Below, one piece after another: positions 1 through 10,970 of a stretch of DNA of 40,456 nucleotides. Origin of the DNA: Lachnospiraceae bacterium (GTDB lineage: Bacteria; Bacillota; Clostridia; Lachnospirales; Lachnospiraceae); assembly GCA_022763925.1 (NCBI GenBank), contig JALERW010000002.1, positions 1 to 40,456 on the forward strand, written 5' to 3'. Made by a program: the position numbers and the translations under genes. Each line of letters starts with the position of its first letter. Position 1 is the first letter of the stretch. The notes under the pieces were generated by a model, which saw nothing but the letters and a program-made list of their open reading frames with translations, did no database searches and had not been told where the DNA came from.

Positions 1-190
1 GGAACTGGCGAAGGAGAAGATGACGATGGTCATCGTGACCCATGAGATGAATTTTGCCCGGGAGGTTTCGAACCGGATGATTTTTATGGATAAGGGTGTG
101 ATCGTGGAGGAGACGACTCCGGAGGAGATGTTCCGTTCGAGTAATGAGCGGACAAGAGAATTCCTTGGCCGGTATCACGAGCAGGGTTAA
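1..190 (+). CDS. Amino-acid ABC transporter ATP-binding protein (3' end only)
   Basis: Only the last 62 codons are present; the gene starts before the window. The reading frame begins at base 2 and stops with TAA at 188-190. The visible part contains the H-loop/switch segment VIVTHEM followed by [16 protein letters not shown] and the acidic VEE-TPEEMF segment. That is the typical C-terminus of GlnQ/HisP-type polar amino-acid importer ATPases, which end in a stretch like TREFLGR. In such systems the ATPase dimer powers uptake through a membrane permease fed by a binding protein. The Walker A, Walker B and signature motifs lie outside the window, so the substrate cannot be stated. A strong hairpin with a T-rich tail follows 28 bases later, so this is probably the last gene of its operon. 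Confidence 0.9.
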   Translation, partial: ELAKEKMTMVIVTHEMNFAREVSNRMIFMDKGVIVEETTPEEMFRSSNERTREFLGRYHEQG

Positions 191-217
191 ACGGTATTGA
201 ATAAGGTATGAAAAGAA

Positions 218-256
218 AGCCGGGACGGCATGATTTTTTGCGTCCCGGCTTTTGCT
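218..256 (+). terminator. Rho-independent terminator after the ABC transporter operon
   Basis: A 10-bp perfect stem (AGCCGGGACG at 218-227 with CGTCCCGGCT at 241-250) encloses a 13-nt loop and is followed by TTTGCTGTCTTTT. An A-rich stretch precedes the stem, so it may also stop the convergent metallo-hydrolase transcript arriving from the other side. Confidence 0.8.
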
Positions 257-283
257 GTCTTTTCAAAAACGGTCAGGGTTTTT

Positions 284-1258
284 TCAATAATGATAGGCCA
301 GGGAACCATCGGACAGGATGGTTCGGCTCACCTGGTCCTGATCATACAGATATTCGAGAGCGCAGAGCACCTTCTGCGTCATCAGATACTGCCGGAGGCC
401 CAGGGCGGGCCGCATGGCAGTGCGGGTTCTTCGGTAGATTTTAAGGACGGTCTGATAGGCAGTCATGGGACGCGCGGATGCTTTCACAATCTGCTTTACG
501 GTATCACACAGATGTGCATAGGAAATCTCGGTCTCCGAAATAACCTCATCTACTTCCTGGGGGCTGGTAAGAATTCTGCTGTGCGCCGGAAGCAGATAAC
601 GGACCTTCAGGGAGGATACCATGGACAGGTCCCGGTAATAGGTGCGCAGGTAATGCTGATCAATGCCTTCGGTGATCACGATGGGGGAAATTCCTTTCAG
701 AATATGATCCCCGGAAAAAAGGATTCCTGCGTTGGCCTCATAGAGGCCGAGCTGTGCCCGGGTATGTCCCCGCAGAAGGACCGCACGGAACCGGTAGGGG
801 CCGATCTGTAGAAGCTCTCCGCCACGGAGGGTTTTGGCTTCAAAGAAAAAGGGGCGGTAATCTGTGGAATCGAATACCCGGTTCTTAAGGACACCGATCT
901 CCGCGTCATGGAGGCCGCAGGTACGGCAGATTTCGGTACGGACCCGGGCAAGACCGGTGCGTGCATCCTCATATTCCTTTTCATGCATATAGATATCGAT
1001 GCCCTGCTGATCAAACCACCAGGCCATACCCGTATGATCGATGTGATAGTGGGTAAGGAACAGGATGGTTTTCTCCGGACGGATATGAAACTGCGAAAAT
1101 ACCTCCTGAAAAAAATGCAGGGAGGAGCGGGTATCATATCCGCTGTCAATGAACAGGGTCTGTGAGTGGTCATGGATCATATAAATGTTCACATCATTCT
1201 GAGAGGCCGTTTCGGCGGGAATCGTTCCATAATAGATATTCGGTAAAAGTTCTTTCAT
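284..1258 (-). CDS. Metallo-beta-lactamase-fold hydrolase
   Basis: A 324-aa soluble protein. The metal-binding signature H-x-H-x-D-H is visible as THYHIDHTG (His70, His72, Asp74, His75), followed by the downstream SGDHIL and LLPAHS segments that supply the remaining zinc ligands in this superfamily. The N-terminus (NIYMIHD, LFIDSGYD) is the usual first beta-sheet of glyoxalase II/lactonase-like members. It probably hydrolyses a thioester, lactone or related ester; the substrate cannot be told. An ATG ten codons upstream also exists, but the ATG at 1256-1258 (minus strand) is preceded by AAAGGGGA at good spacing and gives the usual N-terminus, so it was chosen. The gene is divergent from ispG and convergent with the ABC transporter fragment, hence probably monocistronic. 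Confidence 0.88.
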   Translation of the reverse strand: MKELLPNIYYGTIPAETASQNDVNIYMIHDHSQTLFIDSGYDTRSSLHFFQEVFSQFHIRPEKTILFLTHYHIDHTGMAWWFDQQGIDIYMHEKEYEDARTGLARVRTEICRTCGLHDAEIGVLKNRVFDSTDYRPFFFEAKTLRGGELLQIGPYRFRAVLLRGHTRAQLGLYEANAGILFSGDHILKGISPIVITEGIDQHYLRTYYRDLSMVSSLKVRYLLPAHSRILTSPQEVDEVISETEISYAHLCDTVKQIVKASARPMTAYQTVLKIYRRTRTAMRPALGLRQYLMTQKVLCALEYLYDQDQVSRTILSDGSLAYHY

Positions 1259-1280
1259 AAAAATCCCCTTTTGTGCTTTC

Positions 1281-1309
1281 TTGTACAATCAGTATACCCG
1301 TGTTAGAAT
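1281..1309 (+). promoter_or_regulatory. Candidate SigA promoter for ispG-polC
   Basis: TTGTAC at 1281-1286 and TAGAAT at 1304-1309 are separated by 17 bases. The -10 is good and the -35 is mediocre. On the other strand TATACT (1296 down to 1291) could be a -10 for the divergent hydrolase, but no good -35 accompanies it. Confidence 0.42.
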
Positions 1310-1340
1310 AAGAAAGAAAGTAAAAAAGGAGGAAAATTCT

Positions 1341-2396
1341 ATGTTTCGTTCCCATACAAAGTCCATTACTATCGGAAATAAGGTGATCGGAGGAGGAAAT
1401 CCCATCCTCATCCAGTCCATGACAAATACAAAAACGGAGGATGTCCGTGCCACAACAGAGCAGATTCTGGAGCTGGAGAAGGCCGGCTGTGAGATCATCC
1501 GGTGTACGGTGCCTACACCGGAGGCTGCCCGGGCGCTGAAGGAGATCAAAAGCAAGATCCATATTCCGCTGGTGGCGGATATTCATTTTGATTACCGGCT
1601 GGCGATTGCCGCCATTGAGAACGGGGCGGATAAGATCCGGATTAATCCGGGTAATATCGGGAGCCGCGACCGGGTAAAGGCGGTGGTGGACGCAGCGAAG
1701 GAACGGAACATTCCCATTCGCGTCGGTGTAAACAGCGGTTCTCTGGAAAAGGAGCTGGTGGAGAAATATCACGGGGTAACTGCAGAGGGAATTGTGGAAA
1801 GTGCCTTGGATAAGGTACATCTGATCGAGGAGCTGGGGTATGATAATCTGGTCATCAGCATCAAATCCTCGGATGTTATGATGTGTGTGAAAGCCCATGA
1901 GGTGCTGGCAGGGAAGACTCCATATCCGCTGCATGTGGGCATCACGGAGGCAGGGACCGTATATTCGGGTAATATCAAGTCTTCCGTCGGTCTGGGAATC
2001 ATTCTCTATCAGGGGATCGGTGATACGATCCGTGTGTCTCTGACCGGAAATCCGCTGGAAGAGGTGCGGACAGCAAAGCTGATTTTGAAAACGCTGGGGC
2101 TTCGCAGGGGCGGTGTGGAAGTGGTATCCTGTCCTACCTGCGGAAGAACGAAAATTGATCTGATCGGGCTGGCTAATCAGGTGGAGGCCATGGTGCAGCA
2201 GTATCCGCTGGATATCAGAGTGGCCGTGATGGGCTGTGTGGTAAACGGCCCGGGGGAGGCAAAGGAGGCTGATCTCGGGATCGCCGGAGGAATCGGAGAA
2301 GGTCTTCTGATCCGAAAGGGGGAGATCATCCGGAAGGTGCCGGAGAGCCAGCTCCTTTCTGCACTGAGGGAAGAACTGGATCAATGGAACGGCTGA
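1341..2396 (+). CDS. ispG: 4-hydroxy-3-methylbut-2-en-1-yl diphosphate synthase
   Basis: A 351-aa enzyme of the non-mevalonate (MEP) isoprenoid pathway. It reductively converts 2-C-methyl-D-erythritol 2,4-cyclodiphosphate to HMBPP using a [4Fe-4S] cluster. The TIM-barrel N-terminus starts with MTNTKTEDV and includes PLVADIHFDYRLA and RINPGNIG. The C-terminal iron-sulfur domain shows SCPTCGR (Cys264, Cys267) and MGCVVNGPGEAKEAD (Cys299, Glu306), the three cluster cysteines and the conserved glutamate. Start: the ATG at 1341 follows AAGGAGG with ideal spacing. A longer in-frame TTG at 1281 lies in the promoter region and adds residues unlike the family. polC follows after 45 bases; an ispG-polC neighbourhood is common in Clostridia. 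Confidence 0.97.
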   Translation: MFRSHTKSITIGNKVIGGGNPILIQSMTNTKTEDVRATTEQILELEKAGCEIIRCTVPTPEAARALKEIKSKIHIPLVADIHFDYRLAIAAIENGADKIRINPGNIGSRDRVKAVVDAAKERNIPIRVGVNSGSLEKELVEKYHGVTAEGIVESALDKVHLIEELGYDNLVISIKSSDVMMCVKAHEVLAGKTPYPLHVGITEAGTVYSGNIKSSVGLGIILYQGIGDTIRVSLTGNPLEEVRTAKLILKTLGLRRGGVEVVSCPTCGRTKIDLIGLANQVEAMVQQYPLDIRVAVMGCVVNGPGEAKEADLGIAGGIGEGLLIRKGEIIRKVPESQLLSALREELDQWNG

Positions 2397-2441
2397 TGAA
2401 AAGAAACGCAGGACGAACACTGGAAGAGGGATAAGAATTAT

Positions 2442-5400
2442 ATGGCAAAAGGGTTCATGGAGGTGTTCCCGGGTCTTAAGCTGTCGGCAGATATTCGGGA
2501 TATATTTGCCCAGACAGAAGTGGAACGGGTATCCACCACGAGGAACAAGGACATTCTGAAAATTTATCTGGAAAGCTCCAGGCTGATCCAGAAGGAACAG
2601 ATTTACCAGGCGCAGCAGCAGATCAAACAGCAGCTGTTTCCCCGGGTTCGTATGGTGATAAAGATCATAGAAAAATTTCATCTGTCCGGACAGTATTCTC
2701 CCCGGACACTGATGGATGTGTATTATGACAGTATTCTGACCGAGTTTAAAAATTACAGTCAGGTAGAATATAATCTGTTTGCCCAGGCAAAATGGGAATT
2801 TGTGGAGGACCGGAAGCTGCGGATCACGATGGGGGACAGCATTGTGGCCCGGGAAAAGAGTGATGAAATTGTCCGGGTACTGGAAAAGATATTCTGCGAG
2901 CGGTGCGGGATGGATCTGATTACAGAAGTGGAGTATGCGAAGCCGAAAGAAAGCCGGCACCGCAGGAACAGTGAGCAGCAGATTGCCCAGGAGATTCAGG
3001 AGATTGTAAAGCAGACGAGAAGCGCCTCGGAAGGGGAGCCGATGGAGCTGTCTTCGAAAGAGGAACTTCCGTGGGATACGAAGAAGACTCCAAAGGCTGT
3101 GCCGCCTGAGAAGGAGAAAAAGAACTTCACAGGAGGCGGGGATGCTGCAAGGAAAAAGGAGCCTTTCGGGGGCTTTGGCGGAAGCTTCCGGCGTTCGGAT
3201 AATCCGGATGTTTTATATGGAAGAGATTTTGAGGATGAGGCAATCCCCATGGACCAGATTCTGGGGGAGATGGGCGAGGTTACTATCCACGGAAAGATTT
3301 CATCCCTGGAGACCAGGGAGATCCGGGGAGAGAAGACGATCATCATTCTCAATGTCACGGATTTTACCGATACCATGACTATTAAGATTTTCACCAAAAA
3401 TGAATTCCTGCCTGATATTCTGGCTGGGATCAGGCAAGGTGCATTTATTAAGCTGAAGGGTGTTACGACCATTGATAAATTTGACAGTGAGCTGACCATC
3501 GGATCTGTTGTGGGAATCAAGAAAATCCCGGATTTCAGGAAACGGCGAATGGATACCAGCGCGGAAAAGCGGGTAGAGCTTCACTGTCACACGAAGATGA
3601 GCGATATGGACGGAGTTTCGGATGTGAAGGATCTGATCCAGTGTGCCATGGATTGGGGGCATAAGGCGCTGGCCGTGACGGATCACGGAATTGTCCAGGC
3701 CTTTCCGGATGCCAGTCATGCGGTGCCGAAGGGCAGTGATTTCAAAGTGATTTACGGTGTGGAGGCTTATCTGGTAGATGATCTGAAAGAGATCATCCAG
3801 CATTCGAAAAACCAGAGTCTCCGGGATACCTATGTGGTGTTTGATATTGAGACCACGGGCTTTTCCAGCCTGAAAAACAGGATCATTGAGATCGGTGCCG
3901 TGAAAGTAACCAACGGTGTGATCACAGATAAATACAGCACCTTTATCAATCCCAGGGTACCGATTCCCTTTGAGATCGAGAAGCTGACGGGCATTAACGA
4001 TGAAATGGTTCTCACGGCTCCGACGGTGGATCAGGTCCTTCCGGATTTTATGGAGTTTTGCCGGGATGCGGTGATGGTGGCCCATAATGCGGATTTTGAT
4101 ATGGGCTTTATCAAGCATAACCTGAAGCTGCTGGGCATTGAGAAGAGCTTCACCATTGTGGATACGGTTGCTCTGGCCCGGATTCTTCTGCCGAACCTGA
4201 ACCGGTTCAAGCTGGATACCGTGGCAAAGGCACTGGGGGTTTCGCTGGAAAATCATCACCGGGCCGTGGACGATGCCGGCTGCACGGCGGAGATCTTTGT
4301 GAAATTTGTGGAAATGCTGGAAAAAATGGATATTCATACCCTGGATGAGGTGAACCGGATGAGCAGCCTTTCGGAGGAGGCCATCCGCAAGCTGCACTCT
4401 CACCATGCCATTATCCTGGCGAAAAATGAGACCGGGCGGACGAACCTGTACCGGCTGATTTCCGCTTCTCATCTGAAATATTATCAGAGACAGCCGAAAA
4501 TTCCGAAATCGCTGCTGCAGAAATACCGGGAAGGGCTGATCCTGGGATCTGCCTGTGAGGCGGGAGAGCTGTTTCAGGCACTGGTGCGCAACAGCTCGGA
4601 AGAGGAAGTCGCGAGAATCGTGAATTTTTACGATTATCTGGAAATACAGCCCATCGGAAATAATGCCTTCATGCTGAAGGGAGAGAATCCCACGGCAAAA
4701 TCGGAGGAGGATTTAAGAGACTATAACCGCCGGATCGTAGAACTGGGAGAACAGTTCAACAAGCCGGTGGTAGCTACCTGTGACGTGCATTTTCTGAATC
4801 CGGAGGATGAAATTTACCGAAGAATCATCATGACCAGCAAGGGCTTTAAGGATGCGGATGACCAGGCACCGCTGTATCTGCGCACCACGGAGGAAATGCT
4901 GAAGGAGTTTGAATATCTGGGCAGCCGCAAGGCAGAGGAAGTGGTTATTACCAACACCAACCGGATCGCTGACTGCATTGAGCCCCTCTCGCCGGTGCGG
5001 CCGGATAAGTGTCCGCCGGTGATCCCGGATTCGGATAAGATACTGAGGGAGATCTGCTATAACCGGGCCCATGAGATCTATGGGGAAGAGCTGCCGCCCA
5101 TCGTAACCGAACGGCTGGAGCGGGAACTGAATTCCATTATTTCCAACGGGTTTGCCGTGATGTATATCATTGCCCAGAAGCTGGTATGGAAATCCAATGA
5201 GGACGGATATCTGGTTGGCTCCAGGGGATCTGTTGGCTCCTCCTTCGTGGCGACCATGTCGGGTATTACAGAGGTAAATCCCTTAAGTCCCCATTATTAC
5301 TGTGCCTCCTGCCATTACAGTGATTTTGACTCGGAGGAAGTGAAGGCTTATGCCGGCCGGGCCGGCTGTGACATGCCGGACAGAAATTGTCCGGTGTGTG

Positions 5401-6929
5401 GGAAACCATTGAAAAAGGAAGGCTTCGATATTCCGTTTGAGACCTTCCTGGGCTTCAAGGGAAATAAGGAGCCGGATATCGATCTGAACTTTTCCGGAGA
5501 ATATCAGAGCAATGCCCATAAATATACAGAGGTTATTTTCGGGGCCGGCCAGACCTTCCGTGCCGGAACCATCGGGACCGTAGCGGAGAAGACGGCCTAC
5601 GGCTATGTCCGCGGATATTTTGAAGATCGGGGGATCCGCAAAAGAAGCTGCGAGATTGAGCGGATCGCCGAGGGCTGTGTGGGCATTCACCGGACGACCG
5701 GACAGCATCCGGGAGGAATCATTGTGCTTCCGCTGGGAGAGGAGATCAACACCTTCACCCCGGTGCAGCATCCGGCCAATGACATGACGACGGATATTAT
5801 TACAACCCATTTTGATTACCATTCCATCGACCATAACCTGCTGAAGCTGGATATTCTTGGACATGATGATCCGACGATGATCCGAATGCTGGAGGATCTG
5901 ATCGGAATTGATGCAAAAAAAATTCCGCTGGATGATAAGAAGGTCATGTCTCTGTTTCAGAATACCAGCGCCCTGGGCATACAGCCGGAGGACATGGGCG
6001 GCATCCGGCTTGGCTCTCTTGGAATTCCCGAGTTCGGAACAGAGTTTGCCATGCAGATGCTGATCGATACGAAGCCCACCTCTTTTTCCGACCTGGTGCG
6101 TATCGCTGGTCTGGCTCACGGAACAGATGTATGGCTTGGAAATGCTCAGACGCTGATCCTTGAGGGGAAGGCGACAATTTCCACTGCGATCTGTACCCGT
6201 GATGATATTATGATTTATCTGATCGGCAAAGGGCTGGATTCGGAGGAGTCCTTCAAGATCATGGAGGCGGTCCGAAAAGGAACCGTGGCAAAGGGAAAAT
6301 GCGACAGCTGGCCGCAGTGGAAAGCGGATATGATTGCCCATGATGTGCCGGACTGGTATATCTGGTCCTGTGAAAAAATCAAATACATGTTCCCGAAGGC
6401 CCATGCGGCGGCTTATGTGATGATGGCCTGGAGAATTGCCTACTGTAAGGTATATTATCCGCTGGCTTATTATGCGGCCTATTTCAGTATCCGTGCCACC
6501 AGCTTCAATTATGAGCTGATGTGTCTGGGAAAAGAACGGCTGGAGTTTCATATAAAAGATTATGAAACCCGGCGCAAAGCAAAGCTTTTGTCCAACAAGG
6601 AGGAGGATACGCTGAAGGATATGCGCAGTGTACAGGAAATGTATGCCCGAGGCTTTGAATTTGTTCCGATCGATATTTTTACGGCGCAGGCTACCCGCTT
6701 TCAGATCGTGGGAGAAAAGCTGATGCCGGCTTTGAGTACGATTGACGGCATGGGAGATAAGGCGGCCGAAGCGATTGTAGAGGCAGCCAAGGACGGTCCC
6801 TTCCTGTCCAAGGATGATTTCCGCCAGAGGACGAAGGTATCCAAGACGGTGATCGATCTGATGGATGATCTGGGGCTTCTGGGAGATCTTCCGGAATCCA
6901 ACCAGCTTTCCCTGTTTGATTTCACTTAA
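2442..6929 (+). CDS. polC: DNA polymerase III subunit alpha, Gram-positive PolC type
   Basis: A 1495-aa replicative polymerase with built-in proofreading. Domain order seen: an N-terminal domain; an OB-fold around residues 270-370; the first part of the PHP domain (LHCHTKMSDMDG near 380-395); an inserted DEDDh exonuclease starting at VFDIETTGF (about residue 466) with ending motif HRAVDDAG (about 605); the rest of PHP; then the family-C polymerase core with GSRGSVGSS (about 928) and PDIDLNFSGEYQ (about 1010). A zinc-binding cluster (CASCHYSD then CPVCGKPL) lies between them. A low-complexity linker rich in Lys, Gly and Glu lies around 200-260. The length is slightly above the roughly 1440 of Bacillus PolC. 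The start ATG follows GAAGAGGGA. It is likely co-transcribed with ispG. Confidence 0.98.
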   Translation: MAKGFMEVFPGLKLSADIRDIFAQTEVERVSTTRNKDILKIYLESSRLIQKEQIYQAQQQIKQQLFPRVRMVIKIIEKFHLSGQYSPRTLMDVYYDSILTEFKNYSQVEYNLFAQAKWEFVEDRKLRITMGDSIVAREKSDEIVRVLEKIFCERCGMDLITEVEYAKPKESRHRRNSEQQIAQEIQEIVKQTRSASEGEPMELSSKEELPWDTKKTPKAVPPEKEKKNFTGGGDAARKKEPFGGFGGSFRRSDNPDVLYGRDFEDEAIPMDQILGEMGEVTIHGKISSLETREIRGEKTIIILNVTDFTDTMTIKIFTKNEFLPDILAGIRQGAFIKLKGVTTIDKFDSELTIGSVVGIKKIPDFRKRRMDTSAEKRVELHCHTKMSDMDGVSDVKDLIQCAMDWGHKALAVTDHGIVQAFPDASHAVPKGSDFKVIYGVEAYLVDDLKEIIQHSKNQSLRDTYVVFDIETTGFSSLKNRIIEIGAVKVTNGVITDKYSTFINPRVPIPFEIEKLTGINDEMVLTAPTVDQVLPDFMEFCRDAVMVAHNADFDMGFIKHNLKLLGIEKSFTIVDTVALARILLPNLNRFKLDTVAKALGVSLENHHRAVDDAGCTAEIFVKFVEMLEKMDIHTLDEVNRMSSLSEEAIRKLHSHHAIILAKNETGRTNLYRLISASHLKYYQRQPKIPKSLLQKYREGLILGSACEAGELFQALVRNSSEEEVARIVNFYDYLEIQPIGNNAFMLKGENPTAKSEEDLRDYNRRIVELGEQFNKPVVATCDVHFLNPEDEIYRRIIMTSKGFKDADDQAPLYLRTTEEMLKEFEYLGSRKAEEVVITNTNRIADCIEPLSPVRPDKCPPVIPDSDKILREICYNRAHEIYGEELPPIVTERLERELNSIISNGFAVMYIIAQKLVWKSNEDGYLVGSRGSVGSSFVATMSGITEVNPLSPHYYCASCHYSDFDSEEVKAYAGRAGCDMPDRNCPVCGKPLKKEGFDIPFETFLGFKGNKEPDIDLNFSGEYQSNAHKYTEVIFGAGQTFRAGTIGTVAEKTAYGYVRGYFEDRGIRKRSCEIERIAEGCVGIHRTTGQHPGGIIVLPLGEEINTFTPVQHPANDMTTDIITTHFDYHSIDHNLLKLDILGHDDPTMIRMLEDLIGIDAKKIPLDDKKVMSLFQNTSALGIQPEDMGGIRLGSLGIPEFGTEFAMQMLIDTKPTSFSDLVRIAGLAHGTDVWLGNAQTLILEGKATISTAICTRDDIMIYLIGKGLDSEESFKIMEAVRKGTVAKGKCDSWPQWKADMIAHDVPDWYIWSCEKIKYMFPKAHAAAYVMMAWRIAYCKVYYPLAYYAAYFSIRATSFNYELMCLGKERLEFHIKDYETRRKAKLLSNKEEDTLKDMRSVQEMYARGFEFVPIDIFTAQATRFQIVGEKLMPALSTIDGMGDKAAEAIVEAAKDGPFLSKDDFRQRTKVSKTVIDLMDDLGLLGDLPESNQLSLFDFT

Positions 6930-6970
6930 AAATGAGGAAGAAATAATTTTATAAAAAAAATATAAACCTA

Positions 6971-6999
6971 TTGACAAATAATAGGGAAAGTGATAGCTT
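6971..6999 (+). promoter_or_regulatory. SigA promoter of the hrcA-grpE-dnaK-dnaJ operon
   Basis: A consensus TTGACA (6971-6976) is followed after 17 bases by TAGCTT (6994-6999), which keeps the three most conserved -10 bases. It lies just upstream of the CIRCE operator, the expected layout for HrcA-controlled operons. Confidence 0.65.
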
Positions 7000-7013
7000 T
7001 ATTTACATAGATA

Positions 7014-7040
7014 TTAGCACTCCAACCAAATGAGTGCTAA
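7014..7040 (+). promoter_or_regulatory. CIRCE operator (HrcA binding site)
   Basis: A perfect inverted repeat: TTAGCACTC (7014-7022), a 9-base spacer, then GAGTGCTAA (7032-7040). This matches the canonical CIRCE element exactly. HrcA bound here represses the operon that starts with its own gene; heat shock titrates GroEL away from HrcA and releases repression. The site lies in the 5' leader, 22 bases before the hrcA start codon. Confidence 0.98.
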
Positions 7041-7062
7041 CAAAGGAAAAGGAGGAAGCAGA

Positions 7063-8124
7063 ATGATACTGGATGAGAGAAAGAAGAAGATCCTTCAGGC
7101 GATCATCCGGAATTACCTGGAGACCGGAGAGCCGGTTGGTTCCAGAACCATTTCCAAGTATACGGATCTGAATCTGAGTTCTGCGACCATCCGCAATGAG
7201 ATGTCAGACCTGGAAGAGATGGGACTTATCCTTCAGCCCCATACCTCTGCAGGAAGAATTCCTTCCGACAAGGGTTACCGTCTCTACGTCGATACCATGA
7301 TGGAAGAGAAAGAACGGGAAATGACAGAGATGAAGGAGCTGATGATTGAGAAGACAGACCGGATGGAGCAGGTGCTGAAGCAGGTAGTCAAGGTGCTTGC
7401 GGACAACACAAATTATACCTCCATCATTTCCGCTCCCAGATATCACCGCAACAAGCTGAAATTCATTCAGCTGTCCAAGGTGGATGAGAGCCAGCTGCTG
7501 GCGGTTATCGTTGTGGAAGGAAACATCGTCAAGAATAAAATCATCGACCTGGAAGACAATATGAACAATGAGACGCTACTGAAGCTGAACATTCTGTTGA
7601 ATTCCAGTCTGAACGGCCTGAGCCTGGAGGAGATCAATCTTGGAATGATCTCGAAGCTGAAGGAACAGGCGGGGATACACACCAATGTGGTGAGCAGTGT
7701 CATTGATGCGGTGGCCGAGGCCATACGGATCGATGAGGAGGATATGGAGATCTACACCAGCGGAGCTACAAATATTCTCCGGTATCCGGAGCTTTCGGAC
7801 AACAGCCGGGCAACCGAGCTGATCAGTACGCTGGAGGATAAGAGGCCTCTGGCCAGCCTGATCGAGGAGACAATGGAGAACGTACAGGAGAACGGAACCG
7901 GAATTCAGGTGTATATCGGGCAGGAGGCTCCGGTAAAGGCCATGAAGAACTGCAGCGTTGTGACTGCTACCTATGATCTGGGCGACGGTATGCAGGGAAC
8001 GGTGGGAATCATTGGGCCGAAACGAATGGATTACGATAAGGTGATTCAGACGATGCGTACACTGATGGCACAGCTGGATGGGATTTACAGAAAATCCGGA
8101 AAAAAGGAAGAAAGTGATGATTAG
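7063..8124 (+). CDS. hrcA: Heat-inducible transcription repressor HrcA
   Basis: A 353-aa class I heat-shock repressor. The N-terminal winged helix covers LDERKKKILQAIIRNYLETGEPVG to roughly residue 90 (SATIRNEM, AGRIPSDKGYR, both strongly conserved). The central GAF-like and dimerisation domains follow. Start choice: the ATG at 7063 follows GGAGGAAGC, whereas an in-frame ATG at 7030 lies inside the CIRCE operator with no ribosome site. It is the first gene of the chaperone operon and is autoregulated through CIRCE. grpE begins 2 bases after its stop. Confidence 0.97.
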   Translation: MILDERKKKILQAIIRNYLETGEPVGSRTISKYTDLNLSSATIRNEMSDLEEMGLILQPHTSAGRIPSDKGYRLYVDTMMEEKEREMTEMKELMIEKTDRMEQVLKQVVKVLADNTNYTSIISAPRYHRNKLKFIQLSKVDESQLLAVIVVEGNIVKNKIIDLEDNMNNETLLKLNILLNSSLNGLSLEEINLGMISKLKEQAGIHTNVVSSVIDAVAEAIRIDEEDMEIYTSGATNILRYPELSDNSRATELISTLEDKRPLASLIEETMENVQENGTGIQVYIGQEAPVKAMKNCSVVTATYDLGDGMQGTVGIIGPKRMDYDKVIQTMRTLMAQLDGIYRKSGKKEESDD

Positions 8125-8126
8125 AA

Positions 8127-8822
8127 ATGGATAGAGAAGAATTCAAAAATGAGGATGCCGTAAAACAGGCAGTGGAAGAAGCGAAGAAGCAGGCCGAAGA
8201 GGCCGCACAGGAAGAGGCGGATCAGAAGGAGGAAGCGGAGGAATCAACCGGGTCCGAAGCTGAGGACACGGAAGCTTCAGAGGAAGAGCTTTCGGATGCC
8301 GACGATCCGGATGAGGCAAAAGCAGATCCGGATGCCGACGGAGAGAAGAAAGGCTTCTTCGGAAAGAAAAAGAAAGATAAGAAAGACAAGAAGGATATTC
8401 AGATCGAAGAATTGACCGACCGGGTAAAACGTCAGATGGCAGAGTTTGATAATTTCCGGAAACGGACGGAGAAGGAAAAATCCGCCATGTTCGAGGTGGG
8501 AGCGAAGAGCGTGGTCGAAAAGATTCTTCCCGTGATCGACAATTTTGAGCGGGGCCTGGGAAGTGTGACAGAGGATCAGAAGGAGGATCCCTTCGTCCAG
8601 GGAGTTGAGATGACCTACAAGCAGCTGATGACTGTGCTTGAGGGGCTGGAGGTTAAGCCCATTGAAGCGGTAGGCAAGGAGTTTGATCCCAACCTTCACA
8701 ATGCAGTGATGCATACAGAAGATGATTCCGTCGGAGAGAATGTAGTACTGGAAGAGTTCCAGAAGGGCTACACCTACCGGGACAGCGTTATCCGACACAG
8801 CATGGTCAAGGTAGCAAACTAG
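8127..8822 (+). CDS. grpE: Nucleotide exchange factor GrpE
   Basis: A 231-aa co-chaperone that releases ADP from DnaK and acts as a thermosensor. The first about 75 residues are very acidic and low-complexity (Glu/Ala/Asp-rich), followed by a Lys-rich stretch (KKKDKKDKKD), then the coiled coil (LTDRVKRQMAEFDNFRKRTEKEK) and the beta-wing domain ending in VLEEFQKGYTYRDSVIRHSMVKVAN. The GrpE signature and C-terminus are complete. The start lies 2 bases after hrcA and its Shine-Dalgarno (GGAAGAAAG) is inside hrcA, pointing to translational coupling. Confidence 0.96.
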   Translation: MDREEFKNEDAVKQAVEEAKKQAEEAAQEEADQKEEAEESTGSEAEDTEASEEELSDADDPDEAKADPDADGEKKGFFGKKKKDKKDKKDIQIEELTDRVKRQMAEFDNFRKRTEKEKSAMFEVGAKSVVEKILPVIDNFERGLGSVTEDQKEDPFVQGVEMTYKQLMTVLEGLEVKPIEAVGKEFDPNLHNAVMHTEDDSVGENVVLEEFQKGYTYRDSVIRHSMVKVAN

Positions 8823-8889
8823 AGCACATAACGCACGAAAGTGCTTGTGATAGATAAAAGCTGATAATGAAAGTTTATAGATTTTATAG

Positions 8890-10776
<1,887 letters not shown>

Positions 10777-10826
10777 TATCATAAAAATGAGCGCAGCTGC
10801 TCCGTGTAAGGAGTCTGCGGGTTGAA

Positions 10827-10875
10827 CGTAAGGAACTCCTGCGGTCGCGCGTTAGCGCCGCAGGAGTTCCTTACG
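10827..10875. repeat. 18-bp perfect intergenic hairpin between dnaK and dnaJ
   Basis: The left arm 10827-10844 (CGTAAGGAACTCCTGCGG) and right arm 10858-10875 are exact reverse complements around a 13-base loop that can itself form a 3-bp extension (CGC with GCG). No T-run follows on either strand, so it is not a standard intrinsic terminator. A smaller imperfect hairpin (CTCC-GTGTAA-GGAG) lies just upstream at about 10799-10812. It may be an mRNA processing or stability element that lowers dnaJ relative to dnaK, or a copy of a dispersed palindromic repeat; the second reading needs genome-wide comparison. Confidence 0.8.
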
Positions 10876-10970
10876 CAGGTTATTCAAGGCATTCCGCATG
10901 AGCGGGAAAAATGGCAGCAGCGGTTCGGCAGAGAAAAATGTGCCGGGATGGCTGCGGAAGGAGAACGAAA

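Noticed and set aside
230-811. Plus-strand open frame opposite the metallo-hydrolase gene
   Set aside because: It overlaps the terminator and the antisense of a clear metallo-beta-lactamase-fold gene, with no ribosome site or family resemblance.
5283-6977. Long open frame on the minus strand within polC (and similar long antisense frames in ispG, sigK and the U32 gene)
   Set aside because: It lies wholly opposite a highly conserved gene, lacks a ribosome site and resembles no family; a by-product of codon bias.
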